From: Vibrio aestivus
GTDB lineage: Bacteria; Pseudomonadota; Gammaproteobacteria; Enterobacterales; Vibrionaceae
Direction of reading: 5' to 3'
Assembly: GCA_003263845.1 (NCBI GenBank)
Contig: JYJN01000133.1
Span: 1 to 64,000, forward strand
DNA length: 64,000 nucleotides
Both the position numbers and the translations under genes were made by a program. The notes under the pieces were generated by a model. The model did no database searches and was not told the DNA's origin. It saw nothing but the letters and a program-made list of their open reading frames with translations. Positions 1-9,058 of the stretch are shown here, piece after piece (position 1 is the stretch's first letter; each line of letters starts with the position of its first letter).

Positions 1-522
1 AAGAGAAGTTACATCAGCATCAGCATCAGCATCAGCATCAGCAGATAGAATATCTTCAGCATCATTCGAAGAATCTACAACTCTAGCAAAACGATATTGG
101 TCTAAAAGAGTTAAACTTTGAGTTTCTGAAAGTCCTAGAGACTGGAATCCAGCTGTGGCAAAAGCGGTTGAGGCAATGGTTTCATCACCGTCACGTTCTA
201 GGGTTGGGGTAGCAGTTGGACTCGAACCAGATTGACCTCCGGCTGCTGTTGCAAAGTCATCACCTAACTGAGTTGGGTCTTCACCCTCCTCTAATGCTGC
301 AATGATGTCGCCGATCTCGTCTGTGATATCTTGTAGTTGTTCATCTTCCAGTACGATTTCAACGTTCGGGTTCGATTCTCTATCTTCACCGTTGGGAGTA
401 ACTAATACTTCACCTGGTAAAGGAGTTTCTCCTTCTTTGAGCACTCGTACATTCCCGTTAACGTCAATAACAGTCATTTGCCCAACTACCAAGCCACTAT
501 CGATAAGTGTTTTGATTCCCAT
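1..522 (-). CDS. LapA-type large adhesin, N-terminal retention module (partial, runs off window)
   Basis: Reading the minus strand from ATG at 522 gives 174 codons open to the window edge. An AGAGG ribosome site lies 7 bases upstream of the ATG. The protein starts MGIKTLIDSGLVVG, followed by a small beta-rich module, an acidic helix-prone stretch (about residues 55-82) and the sequence FATAAGGQSG with TAAG at residues 92-95. That is the layout of the LapA/BpfA retention module, in which a LapG-type protease cuts after the di-alanine to release the biofilm adhesin from the outer membrane. An Asp-Ala repeat begins near residue 162. The large repeat body and C-terminal RTX signal lie outside the window. 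The divergent TolC-family gene at 941 fits as its type I secretion channel. No LapD or LapG gene is visible here. Recognition rests on the motif and length pattern; the exact adhesin subfamily cannot be named from this fragment. Confidence 0.8.
   Translation of the reverse strand, partial: MGIKTLIDSGLVVGQMTVIDVNGNVRVLKEGETPLPGEVLVTPNGEDRESNPNVEIVLEDEQLQDITDEIGDIIAALEEGEDPTQLGDDFATAAGGQSGSSPTATPTLERDGDETIASTAFATAGFQSLGLSETQSLTLLDQYRFARVVDSSNDAEDILSADADADADADVTSL
12..41. repeat. Hexamer tandem repeat CATCAG x5
   Basis: Five exact consecutive copies of CATCAG lie inside the adhesin gene and encode alternating Asp-Ala on the minus strand. The period is six, so slippage of whole units keeps the frame and changes only linker length. 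Confidence 0.9.
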
Positions 523-940
523 AACATTGCCTCTAAATTCATCCGTGAGTGCCAACCATAGCTAGATGTCAATAATTCGACACTCGAACATTTGCTCAGC
601 TTATAATTTATCACCGACACTGCAAAGAGCAAAGAAAACCAGTTACATTATTCCAACAATTATAGGTAACAAGTGACTCAAATCACACTTGGATATTGGG
701 AGAAGATCACACTATTTATTAACTTAGTTGAGTACTGACACCTAAGGCTACTGTCAATAATTACCCACTAATTACTCTAATCCTCTATTTTTTAAGTTAT
801 TTTTTAATTTATTGGCAAAAAAAGATGAGCAATATTCATCACAAAACGTTAAATTATTGACAGCAGTTATATCTCCATCTCAGAATTGAGACTGGCTAAT
901 GTTTAGTATCAACGGGATAACACGTTCAAGGAGCACCAAC
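523..940. promoter_or_regulatory. Divergent intergenic region between adhesin and TolC-family gene
   Basis: This 418-base AT-rich stretch separates the adhesin (minus) from the TolC-family gene (plus) and must carry both promoters. I see no open frame with a good ribosome site. Several TGTGA/TCACA-like half sites (for example near 671-690 and 701-715) could suit CRP, but none forms a convincing full site, so no operator is called. Confidence 0.4.
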
Positions 941-2245
941 GTGATAAAAACAAGACTAAAAATCCTGAGTGTAGCAATGATTATGAGTTCAACAGCAAGC
1001 TCTCAAACTCTAGAGCAAGCTGTCGCATTTACTATTACGACTAACCCAGAAATCAAAGCCTCATACAATGAATTTGTGAGCAAACGTTTTGACTCAGAAG
1101 CCGCCTCTGGCGCCTATCTTCCTAAATTAGACCTTGATGCTGGAATCGGATATGAGGGTATCGACCCTGCTCAAGGAGACAGCACTGATCTAACAAGGAA
1201 GGAAGCATCTCTAACTTTGACTCAATTATTGTGGGACGGGTCTGCGACTCTCAATGATATAGATAGAACTTCAGCTGATGCCGAATCGGTTCGTTATCAA
1301 TTATTAGCAGACGCTCAAGATATTGCTTTGGAGGTCACCAAGATCTATCTTGATGCAACCAAGGCTTATGAAGTTTTAGCACTTTCTGAAAGTAACCTTG
1401 CTGTTCATAAAGATATCTACAAGGACATTAAGCGCCGGGTAGAATCCGGAATTGGGTCTACAGCCGACAAGACGCAAGTGGAAGCTCGACTAGCAAAGGC
1501 GCACGGTAATTTACTTGCTGCACAGAACAACCTATTTGATGCACATACTCAATTCAAGCGCATCGTTGGTCAGGCGCCATTAGGACTTATCTTTCCGCGA
1601 GCAGATCAAAACGCAATCCCCTACACGATTGATGACGCACTAAACCAAGCATTTCAAGAACATCCCGTTATCAAAATCGCCCAAGTCGATATTGATTCAG
1701 CTAAATTTCAATATGAGCAAACGAAAGGCGTAAACTACCCAACATTCTCAATAGAGGCAGCCCAAACATGGCGTCAAGATGCTGGCGGCATTGAGGGCGA
1801 CATCGATGAAACAACCGCAATGCTTCGCATGCGTTACAACCTATTTAATGGCGGCTCCGACACCGACAGAACAGAAAGTGCGGCCTATCAACTCAATAAA
1901 GCAAAAGACTTAAGAGACCGAACATTTAGGAACGTAGAAGAGGGGCTTCGCCTTTCGTGGAGTGCACTTGATCTCACCGTTCAACAAAAAGAGTTTTTGG
2001 CCGACCACGTAGATTCAGCATCACAAACTGTAATCGCTTACGAGAAGCAGTATCGATTAGGCAAGCGTACACTCTTAGACCTACTCAACACCGAAAATGA
2101 GCTATTTGAAGCACGTAAAGGTTACTTAGACGCCAAATATGACGAGCAGTATGCAAAGTATCGGCTGATGAACGCAACAGGAAGCCTACTCGCTGCACTA
2201 CGTGTCGATACTCCTGAAGAGTGGCATGAACCAGTGGACTATTAA
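941..2245 (+). CDS. TolC-family outer-membrane efflux/secretion protein (AggA/LapE-like)
   Basis: The product is an outer-membrane channel of the TolC family, the exit duct of type I secretion. I chose GTG at 941 rather than ATG at 899 because AAGGAG sits 8 bases before it and the protein then starts with a clean signal peptide (MIKTRLKILSVAMIMSSTAS, cleaved near SSQ). The mature part has the two repeated alpha-helical halves typical of the family, with the aliphatic-rich periodic pattern and the later LRMRYNLFNGG segment that matches the second beta-strand entry of TolC homologues. Length (about 434 residues) is normal. It is divergent from a LapA-type adhesin and 1 base upstream of an OmpA-like gene, the same pairing seen around aggA in Shewanella adhesin loci, so export of the adhesin is the likely role (inference). 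Confidence 0.88.
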   Translation: MIKTRLKILSVAMIMSSTASSQTLEQAVAFTITTNPEIKASYNEFVSKRFDSEAASGAYLPKLDLDAGIGYEGIDPAQGDSTDLTRKEASLTLTQLLWDGSATLNDIDRTSADAESVRYQLLADAQDIALEVTKIYLDATKAYEVLALSESNLAVHKDIYKDIKRRVESGIGSTADKTQVEARLAKAHGNLLAAQNNLFDAHTQFKRIVGQAPLGLIFPRADQNAIPYTIDDALNQAFQEHPVIKIAQVDIDSAKFQYEQTKGVNYPTFSIEAAQTWRQDAGGIEGDIDETTAMLRMRYNLFNGGSDTDRTESAAYQLNKAKDLRDRTFRNVEEGLRLSWSALDLTVQQKEFLADHVDSASQTVIAYEKQYRLGKRTLLDLLNTENELFEARKGYLDAKYDEQYAKYRLMNATGSLLAALRVDTPEEWHEPVDY

Positions 2246-2246
2246 A

Positions 2247-2858
2247 ATGAAAAAGAAACTAATCACACTTGCTTTATCAGTAGTTGTCACAACAGGCTTA
2301 TCGTTTCAATCAATGGCGTTGGAGTACATCGAAACGCCAGTACCTAATCAAATCAACGATCTCCTTGATGATGATAACGACGGTGTTATCAACGCTCGTG
2401 ACTTATGTGCCGAAACGCCAAGGACATCTGAGATCGATAACGATGGCTGTGGAACAAAAATCAGCGCCAACGATGAGGTATCTATCTTAATACTTTTTAA
2501 CAATAACTCAGCCGAAATTAATCCAGGTTTTCAGCGTCAAATCAATACCATGTCCGACTTCTTATCTGAATATCCTGAAACTTCCGTCGAGCTCCAAGGG
2601 TATGCAAGTAAGGTCGGTAATACTCAGTACAACTTAAAGCTTTCAAAACGCCGGGCAAACAATGTTCGAACTGCTTTATTGAACAATGGCATTGATGAGA
2701 GTCGCATAAAGATAGTAGGGTTTGGTGATACTAAACTCACAGACTATGGCAACGATGAAATTAGCCACGCTCGAAATCGGAAGGTGAAAGCCACTGTTGT
2801 AGGTAGCTACGAGTCGATCAATGAAGAGTGGACAATCTTCACGACAATTCCGAAGTAG
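2247..2858 (+). CDS. OmpA-family peptidoglycan-binding outer-membrane protein
   Basis: The start at 2247 follows the TolC-family stop by one base and gives a signal peptide MKKKLITLALSVVVTTGLS with cleavage near SMA-LEY. Residues about 39-54 (LLDDDNDGVINARDLC) form a thrombospondin type 3-like calcium-binding repeat. Residues about 75-190 are an OmpA C-terminal peptidoglycan-binding domain, including YNLKLSKRRANNVRTALL and a following GFGDT. There is no N-terminal beta-barrel, so the protein is probably periplasmic or loosely membrane-linked and tethers the secretion locus to the cell wall. It is co-transcribed with the TolC-family gene and ends before a strong hairpin terminator at 2896. Confidence 0.85.
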   Translation: MKKKLITLALSVVVTTGLSFQSMALEYIETPVPNQINDLLDDDNDGVINARDLCAETPRTSEIDNDGCGTKISANDEVSILILFNNNSAEINPGFQRQINTMSDFLSEYPETSVELQGYASKVGNTQYNLKLSKRRANNVRTALLNNGIDESRIKIVGFGDTKLTDYGNDEISHARNRKVKATVVGSYESINEEWTIFTTIPK

Positions 2859-2895
2859 CGTCTCAAGTTGCTGAGGAATAGAACACTGCAAATCG

Positions 2896-2925
2896 AAGGA
2901 GCTCATTTAGAGCTCCTTTTCGTTT
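2896..2925 (+). terminator. Rho-independent terminator after OmpA-like gene
   Basis: An 8-bp stem AAGGAGCT / AGCTCCTT with a 7-base loop is followed by TTCGTTT. It lies 38 bases after the OmpA-like stop codon. Confidence 0.8.
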
Positions 2926-3009
2926 ACTAGGCATTAAATGCTGAAAGCAATGTGAAAAAGGTTTGAAAGCTGCTAATCTAGCGCCGAATTCAATTATGAG
3001 AACTGTCTA

Positions 3010-3360
3010 ATGAGCAAACTTACCGCAGATATCCAGGCAAACCTTGATTTATTCATCGAAGAGTCAAAGCAATCTAAACTGGTTTGGGGCCTTCGTAACG
3101 AAGAAGGTTGGTTGGCATGTGATTCAACAGAATTTGAAAACAGTGAAGTTATGCCATTTTGGTCGAGTGAAGAAGACGCAAAAACGCACAATGTTGAAGA
3201 ATGGGCGGACTTCGAAGTACTGCAGATCCCACTCGACATTTTTGTAGAAGATTGGCTACTAACACTTGCTGAAGATGGTGTTCTGGTTGGTGTTAACTGG
3301 AACGCAAACCTGGAAGGTAAAGAGCTTGAGCCTTCTGATCTTGCAAAACTATACCTATAG
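3010..3360 (+). CDS. DUF2750 domain-containing protein
   Basis: This is a small acidic cytoplasmic protein of 116 residues with no signal peptide or membrane segment. The central LVWGLRNEEGWLACDS, the FWSSEEDAKTHN segment, and the WxxxPLDIFVEDWL and VLVGVNWN stretches match the DUF2750 family as I know it. The function of that family is not established. The gene is monocistronic, with terminators on both sides (2896 and 3388), and the ORF length equals that of the family, so it appears intact. Confidence 0.8.
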   Translation: MSKLTADIQANLDLFIEESKQSKLVWGLRNEEGWLACDSTEFENSEVMPFWSSEEDAKTHNVEEWADFEVLQIPLDIFVEDWLLTLAEDGVLVGVNWNANLEGKELEPSDLAKLYL

Positions 3361-3387
3361 TTTTTGACCACCAAATAACGCCGATCG

Positions 3388-3425
3388 AAAAAGTCCCTGA
3401 TGGTTTTCATCGAGGGACTTTTTTA
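3388..3425 (+). terminator. Rho-independent terminator after DUF2750 gene
   Basis: A stem AAAAGTCCCT / AGGGACTTTT around 3389-3422 has loop GATGGTTTTCATCG and continues into a T-run. It lies about 28 bases after the DUF2750 stop. Confidence 0.85.
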
Positions 3426-3521
3426 TTTGATGTCAATCACGCCTAGTACAGTAACCGCTACTGCAGAAAACCATACAGATTTACACTGAACACTCATTAA
3501 TTCATCAGGCTGGAATTAGGT

Positions 3522-5488
3522 TTGCAACTTTTTCGACTTCCAATCATTGGCTTATTGCTAATGAGTTGCACTGTATTCGCTCAACCGGACCAACTTCGAA
3601 GTTGGGAGGCCCTGTATGAGCAAACCCTGAAAGTCAATGAATCTAAGGCCCTTGCCCTTTTACAGCAAAAGTATCGTGCCCTACCCATTGGCTACGAAAA
3701 GTTGTACATGAGCTCCAAGCTTTACAACTTCATGAACAAGCGAAACCAACCTTTTCATGGCAGTTCAAACCTCTTCAATAATGATTACAAGCAAAGAGAA
3801 GACAAATTTATCCAAGCATTAAACTTGGAGAATGAGTTGAATTTCAATGAGGCTATCGAAATATACATACAACTTCTGGCTGAGGCCCGTCAAATTGGGA
3901 GTCTGAAAGGTCAGGAGTTACTCAGCTATCAACTCTGTCGTTCGGTTAATAAACAGGGCCACTACTATCAAGCGAGCTTACACTGCAATGAACTTGAGAA
4001 ACTTCTATCAGAACAAGATTATACCTTGCTCCCTAAATACAAATCGCTTCGAGTAATCGCCAATAATTACGAGTTTATTGGCGACTATCAAGGTGCACTT
4101 GCAACATATCGGAAGCTACTTGAGGCAACTCCAACCTACCGAGATCCCTCTGGAACTTACAACGATGTCGGGCTTTTACTAAAAAGAATGGGCCAACTTG
4201 AACAGAGCTCAAATTTCCTGAACAAAGCACTAGAACTAAGAAAAGCCAACGGTACTCCACTAGAGATCGCACAAACCTACCACAGCCTAGGCGATTTGAT
4301 GATTAGTCTAGAGGAATATGAAGCAAGCATTAAATATTTCAATAGCGCCTATACAATTCTTAAACAACACAACCATCTGTACGGTTTAACCCATGTTGAG
4401 CTGGGTCTAGGTAAAGCCAACATTGGCCTTGGACGCTATGAGATGGCAACGGCTTATCTTCTCAAAGGGTTAGACACTGCGGCCCAGCAAAACAATAATC
4501 ATATACGAAGTGACATTTTCCTAACTTTGGCTCAAACCTATTTAGATAGACAGCTCTATAGCGCCTCGCTAAAAAATGCAAACTCAGCATTAGATATCGC
4601 AAAGCAAACAGGCGATGTTCAAATGCAGGCCCAAGTGCTGAAAACGTTGTCTTCGATCTATGAAACCAAGGGAGACCTTAACCAAGCACTCATTTCCTAC
4701 CGTGAATATGCCACATTGAGCTAACGACCTTTAATCAAGTCAATCGGGTCACTTTATCGGCGATCGATCATGCCGCTGTAGAGTTCGAGCAACAGATCAA
4801 ACTCGCTCAGCTTACTGAACAAATCCAGCAGCAAAGTGCTCTTTTAAGTAAAGCCAAGCAACGACGACTCATGTACAACCTTATCATTTTTATCCTGATT
4901 GGGGTTTTGGTCTGGCTTGTGGTTTCGAGGCAAGTGGACGCAAAAAAAGCTTCACGAGATGGTTTGACCGGTACCCTAAATAGAGCCGCTATCATTAATC
5001 ACATCAAACAGACCATGGGCTATCAAAATCACTCCATTAAAAACGTTTTGGTTTTGTTGGATCTCGATAAGTTTAAAAACATCAATGACGCCTATGGTCA
5101 CCCGTCAGGAGACAAGGCGCTAAAGCATGTTACGTCAATTATTAGTGAGCTTTTGGTTGAAGAAGATGTATTAGGTCGATTAGGGGGAGAGGAATTTATC
5201 GTGCTGCTTCGTTCTGTTGATGAATTAGACGTAAGGCATCGCGTCGAGGAACTCCACAATGCTATCTCGGAAAAGGCATTTTTTACTGAAAGTCATCAGC
5301 CAATACACATTACTGCAAGCTTTTCGTTTTTATCAACATCGAAGCCATTGGATGACTTCGATGAACTCTATTCAATCTTGGATCAAGCGTTGTATCAAGC
5401 TAAGCAAAATGGCAGAGACTGCATCGTTGATGCCTATAATGATCCTATCAGTCTTCCAAAGACTGCTTACGTGTCAGTTCAGCCATAA
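3522..5488 (+). pseudogene. TPR-GGDEF diguanylate cyclase, broken by one frameshift
   Basis: Two frames make one protein. The first (3522-4724) has an N-terminal hydrophobic signal, then tetratricopeptide repeats over residues about 40-400, and stops at TAA 4722. The next frame is open through that stop and continues with ELTTFNQVNRVTLSAIDHA, a coiled-coil, one membrane helix (about 4871-4930) and a GGDEF domain. The GGDEF domain carries DLDKFKNINDAYGH and an intact GGEEF active-site loop (about 5180-5200). Restoring one G in TTGAGC (4716-4720) joins them into a standard periplasmic-TPR / cytoplasmic diguanylate cyclase of about 655 residues that makes cyclic di-GMP. The start is probably TTG at 3522; no strong ribosome site was seen. 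The 3' end overlaps the 3' end of queC by 41 bases. The break is likely a sequencing error; if real, the cyclase half would lose its sensor. Confidence 0.85.
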
Positions 5489-6155
5489 CCGCTTCGCGAT
5501 TACTCAAGTAATCGTTCAAGCCCACCTTGCGAAGCTCACACGCCGGACAATCGCCACAACCATCACCAATTACGCCGTTGTAACATGTCAGTGTGCTCTC
5601 ACGCACTAAGTCCAACGCGTCATTTTGGTCTGCCAACGCCCAAGTTTCTGCTTTGTTCAGCCACATCAAAGGGGTCGATATTTTCAACTGCCTGTCCATA
5701 CCCTGTACTAACGCTTGGTTCATAGACTTCACAAATTCATCACGACAATCTGGGTAGCCTGAGAAATCTGTTTCGCACACCCCCGTAATGACCGTTTGCG
5801 CACCAACTTGATAGGCGTAAATCCCAGCTAAAGTTAGGAATAAAATATTGCGGCCCGGAACGAATGAATTGGGCAAGCCGTTTTCGCCCAGCTCATGAGA
5901 GACTGGAATATCGTCACGAGTCAAAGAGCTGATTGCCAATTCATTCAATAAACCTACATCCATCACCTTGTGAGCCTTGACACCTAGCTCTTTAGCAAGA
6001 CTTTGCGCAACTTCGATCTCAAGCTTATGCCTTTGGCCATAGTCAAAGGTGATCGCATGAACTTCATCATACTGCTTGAGAGCTTGTACCAAACAGGTCG
6101 TAGAATCTTGTCCACCACTAAATACAACTACTGCTTTGTTCATTGCTTTATTCAT
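5448..6155 (-). CDS. queC: 7-cyano-7-deazaguanine synthase QueC
   Basis: QueC converts 7-carboxy-7-deazaguanine to preQ0 with ATP and ammonia in queuosine tRNA modification. The N-terminal PP-loop [10 protein letters not shown] (about residues 13-22) binds ATP, and the C-terminal [11 protein letters not shown] segment supplies zinc-binding cysteines with an upstream CYNGV cysteine. Length (235) fits the family. AAGGA lies 8 bases before the ATG at 6155, supporting this start over the repeated MNKA start at 6143. It follows queE by 10 bases, forming a two-gene queuosine operon. Confidence 0.95.
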   Translation of the reverse strand: MNKAMNKAVVVFSGGQDSTTCLVQALKQYDEVHAITFDYGQRHKLEIEVAQSLAKELGVKAHKVMDVGLLNELAISSLTRDDIPVSHELGENGLPNSFVPGRNILFLTLAGIYAYQVGAQTVITGVCETDFSGYPDCRDEFVKSMNQALVQGMDRQLKISTPLMWLNKAETWALADQNDALDLVRESTLTCYNGVIGDGCGDCPACELRKVGLNDYLSNREAVMAELTRKQSLED

Positions 6156-6165
6156 TGCTCAGTCC

Positions 6166-6836
6166 TTAGGCTATGCTGAGATATTTATGTGTTTGAATAG
6201 ATAGGCGCCAGTTGCGTTGTATACACACATCGATACACAGTTGGGTGGCGCGCGGTTTCTGGCTTATTGGCTGTAGAGCAATGACCGTAGCCGAAGATAC
6301 TTCTGCATTTTCCAGTAAAGCATCCAAATGGTCGATATCTTTCTGGGTTCCTACAGGGTGCTTAATCTCATTCGCACGCTCTAATGCACTTTTCAATACT
6401 GGAAGTTTACCTTTCATTGCTACTTTTGGTGACACCGTCACCCAAGTATTGTCGGTAGCCTTAATGTCAAACGTTCCACTTGTTTCAATTTGGCACTGAC
6501 AGCCCAATTCTTCAAACGCTTGAGTCAGTTCGGTTAAATCATAAATACAAGGTTCACCGCCTGTTATGACAATGTGTTTCGCTGAGTATGCTTGGTCTTT
6601 ATAAATTCGAACAAGGTCTTGAGAAGAACATTTGGCCCATTTTGGCGAGTCTTCGGTCTTTACGAGTATGTTGTCTACCGACGATTCATCTTGAGGTGCT
6701 GCATCCCATGTCTGTTTAGTATCGCACCATGAGCACCCCACGGGCACTCTTGTAGGCGAATAAAAACGGCAGGTGCACCGGTAAAAATACCTTCACCCTG
6801 AATGGTCTCAAACATTTCGTTTAACTTGTACAACAT
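6166..6836 (-). pseudogene. queE: 7-carboxy-7-deazaguanine synthase QueE, one frameshift
   Basis: QueE is the radical-SAM enzyme upstream of QueC, converting carboxy-tetrahydropterin to 7-carboxy-7-deazaguanine. Start at 6836 (MLYKLNEMFETIQGEG) has GAGG 4-5 bases upstream. The frame then breaks inside the 4Fe-4S cluster motif: upstream reads RLQECP, and the other frame continues VGCSWCDTKQTWD. Lengthening the C run at 6742-6744 by one base restores C-x3-C-x2-C, as in E. coli QueE. The rest, including TGGEPCIYDL and the C-terminal RNWRLSIQTHKYL, is normal. The consensus glycine before the first cysteine is Glu here (QEC rather than QGC), a second local oddity. Confidence 0.9.
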
Positions 6837-6975
6837 AACCTCAATATAGCCGAGCAGTAAAACTGGGGAGGAGACCTTAAAGCAGTCGTAGCAAAAATTC
6901 AACCTTAGAAGTGTAAGGCATGAACAACTGGCTGACTATGCGCCCGACTTACTCTACAGATGCTATTGCAAATAG

Positions 6976-7001
6976 AAAGGCTCGGTAAAAACCGAGCCTT
7001 T
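6976..7001 (-). terminator. Hairpin terminator, Nudix-PAP2 gene
   Basis: A perfect 11-bp stem AAAGGCTCGGT / ACCGAGCCTTT has a 4-base loop. On the minus strand, transcripts from the Nudix-PAP2 gene (stop near 7029) read through the stem into a U-rich tract. It also separates that gene from the queE promoter. Confidence 0.75.
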
Positions 7002-7028
7002 GTTGATGCAACGTTATTTGGTATGTAG

Positions 7029-8450
7029 TTAGTCTTTTGGCGAAGACGGCTGTTTCTGTCGAACAAACAACGCATAAGCCAAAATCAAAACGGGATAGCG
7101 CGCCACTTCAACAATCAATGAATACATACTGCTAAACGAAACCAATGTGGCCAAATAACTGATACCAAAGTTAAGAAGCAAAAGCACTGTAATAATCGTC
7201 ACAACCGCTTGTCCACTCGCAATTTCTCGGTTGTGATCTAATGTGAGTATCAAACCCGACACTGTCACTAGAATAGCTAACCAAGCGGTAAAAATCGGGA
7301 TCGGCCAAAATACTGAAAGTACAGCACACACTGCTGTTAAGAAGAACCATACGCCTCGAGACGTTAACAAGGCCTGCACATCTAGTTCTGGTTTGAGTTT
7401 CAATCTAATGATATGCCACGTTGTCAAGCCACCCACAATTGCACCTGCTAGCATATCGACAATGAATGCACTGCCACTGTAGAACTTGGCAAGCCCCATC
7501 CACACCATGGCGGCGCCGAATACCAGGGTCAATCTATTGATCGAAAGTTTCCCCATACGATAGAAAACTAGCGTTGCAACACTAGACCACACTGCAAACG
7601 GCAGACTTGGTAAGCTGAATCCATAGCTGTGGGTGAGTTCGATAATCGGCAAATACACATGAGGACGAGGTAACGAAAAACCTTGTTGTCCGATTAGACA
7701 CAGCAGAGAAGTGACCGCGACGGCAAAAAACGCTTTGTAACTAAAGTCCTTACCAAACTTCCAATACAACAATGGGAATAGAACGAGAATAAGCCAAGGA
7801 AGAGCGAGCTGATTGCCAAGTAATAGAAAGCCCTTAATTGCGCTACTGACGCCGTCAGGTAATGTTCCAACCCAATATTGAAGCGCTGCAATCCAATGCA
7901 ACTCCACTTGGTTGAAGAATGGCGCACCTTCAATCAAATGATTGAGATAGGTCACCGATTGATTAGTGGCATTACCAAAGAAACCGACTACCTGCTCCCA
8001 CTGCTCAGGATAACGGTACTGATCACTTGTCAGTTCATTTGGAGAAATCAGCATTGCGCTCGAAATTTCAATTCCGTAGTCTGGAGCAAACCAAACTGGA
8101 AGCTCATTACCATCCATTGCGTTATGAAAATCAAATGCAATGACATCAGAGTCTGAAACACAATCATAAACGACCGCTGTTTCGGTACGCCCCAACTCTG
8201 AGCCAACCGTGACAACTAAGCCTGTCTCTTCCCATGTTTCTCGCTGCGCGGCATCTTGAGGACGCTCTCCCGCATCAATTGTGCCTCCTGGCAAAGACAG
8301 TTTCTTGGTAAGAATTTCATTAACGAGAACGATTTTGTTGTCAGCTTTGATGGCACAAAGCGCTCCTCGAATCTCACTATTCGCCAAAGAAGAGAATGAA
8401 ATCAGTGACAACATCACGCTCATCACTACTAACACAATACGGGCAACCAC
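7029..8450 (-). CDS. Nudix hydrolase - PAP2-like membrane protein fusion
   Basis: The GTG start at 8450 has AAGGAT upstream and gives a signal or anchor helix. Residues about 28-155 form a Nudix domain with a complete box: G-G-TIDAG-E-RPQDAAQ-RE-TW-EE-TG. Residues about 180-470 carry around ten hydrophobic helices resembling the type 2 phosphatidic-acid phosphatase fold. The first PAP2 motif keeps its Arg-Pro (SLPRPH). The motif normally reading PSGH is PSLP, and the third motif (SR-x5-H-x3-D) appears as AKFYSGSAFIVDML, without the usual His. The family is known as bifunctional NUDIX/PAP2; here the Nudix half looks active, while the lipid-phosphatase half looks catalytically dead or changed. 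Confidence 0.85.
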   Translation of the reverse strand: MVARIVLVVMSVMLSLISFSSLANSEIRGALCAIKADNKIVLVNEILTKKLSLPGGTIDAGERPQDAAQRETWEETGLVVTVGSELGRTETAVVYDCVSDSDVIAFDFHNAMDGNELPVWFAPDYGIEISSAMLISPNELTSDQYRYPEQWEQVVGFFGNATNQSVTYLNHLIEGAPFFNQVELHWIAALQYWVGTLPDGVSSAIKGFLLLGNQLALPWLILVLFPLLYWKFGKDFSYKAFFAVAVTSLLCLIGQQGFSLPRPHVYLPIIELTHSYGFSLPSLPFAVWSSVATLVFYRMGKLSINRLTLVFGAAMVWMGLAKFYSGSAFIVDMLAGAIVGGLTTWHIIRLKLKPELDVQALLTSRGVWFFLTAVCAVLSVFWPIPIFTAWLAILVTVSGLILTLDHNREIASGQAVVTIITVLLLLNFGISYLATLVSFSSMYSLIVEVARYPVLILAYALFVRQKQPSSPKD

Positions 8451-8518
8451 TATTAATCCTTATGCTGATGTACGTATTCAGGGAGCAAAGTAGCACCTGA
8501 AAGATGGAATACGGTTAA

Positions 8519-8995
8519 TTATTTAGGCAACGCTTTGCGCAACCAATGAATATGCGATTGAAAGTTTATCGACTTATAAAGCGCTTGAGCATGCTGGTTG
8601 AATGCCCACACCTCGACAAACATTTGCTCAACACCATACTCTTCAAAGCGCTGTTCAAGGTTAGTAATGAGTTGCTTTGCAAGGCCCTGCTGACGATGTT
8701 TTGGATAGACATACAACTCGTCAATACTGCCCATTTGAACGGGTTTACTCACCGTTGAAACCAACTCACAGAAATGGCCAGTTATAAACCCAACAATTTG
8801 CTCATCACAACAGGCAACTAACACCAGACATTCTGGGTCATCCAAGTAACGAGCGATGCTTTTCTCTTGCTCTATCTCTTCGGCCGTTTTGAAATGTTCT
8901 GGGCAAGCCGCATGGTGCTCATCATGAAGCATAAACATGCCTTCATTTAGCGCTTCAAGATCTCTAGTGTTAGCCGAACGAAATGAATAGTTCAC
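8519..8995 (-). CDS. GNAT-family N-acetyltransferase
   Basis: This is an acyl-CoA dependent N-acetyltransferase. The fold is seen from the beta4 strand IDELYVYPKHRQQGLAKQLI (about residues 92-111), where RQQGLA is the CoA pyrophosphate loop, and from the C-terminal ALYKSINF segment. Its substrate cannot be predicted. I chose GTG at 8995 (VNYSFRSANTRDLEAL) because it matches where family members begin. The longer open frame to 9058 starts at a TTG at the edge of a repeat element and encodes unlike residues. No good ribosome site was seen before 8995, so the start is uncertain. Confidence 0.75.
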   Translation of the reverse strand: MNYSFRSANTRDLEALNEGMFMLHDEHHAACPEHFKTAEEIEQEKSIARYLDDPECLVLVACCDEQIVGFITGHFCELVSTVSKPVQMGSIDELYVYPKHRQQGLAKQLITNLEQRFEEYGVEQMFVEVWAFNQHAQALYKSINFQSHIHWLRKALPK

Positions 8996-9058
8996 TGTAT
9001 GGTTTAATTTGAGTCGAAAACAAAGTCTCAGTTTGAATTGAAATACTAAGGAGTGCAA

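Noticed and set aside
12-41. CRISPR-like repeat
   Set aside because: Units are six bases without spacers and encode Asp-Ala in an ORF.
302-565. Plus-strand ORF rich in Ser/Thr opposite the adhesin
   Set aside because: It is the shadow of the adhesin gene, which has a ribosome site and recognisable LapA module; the plus-strand residues look like low-complexity antisense.
3044-3247. ORF overlapping the DUF2750 gene in another frame
   Set aside because: Same-strand shadow; the DUF2750 frame matches a known family over its whole length.
4710-4724. Programmed ribosomal frameshift in the TPR-GGDEF gene
   Set aside because: No slippery heptamer or stimulator is visible, and many other genes in the window show similar unprogrammed breaks.
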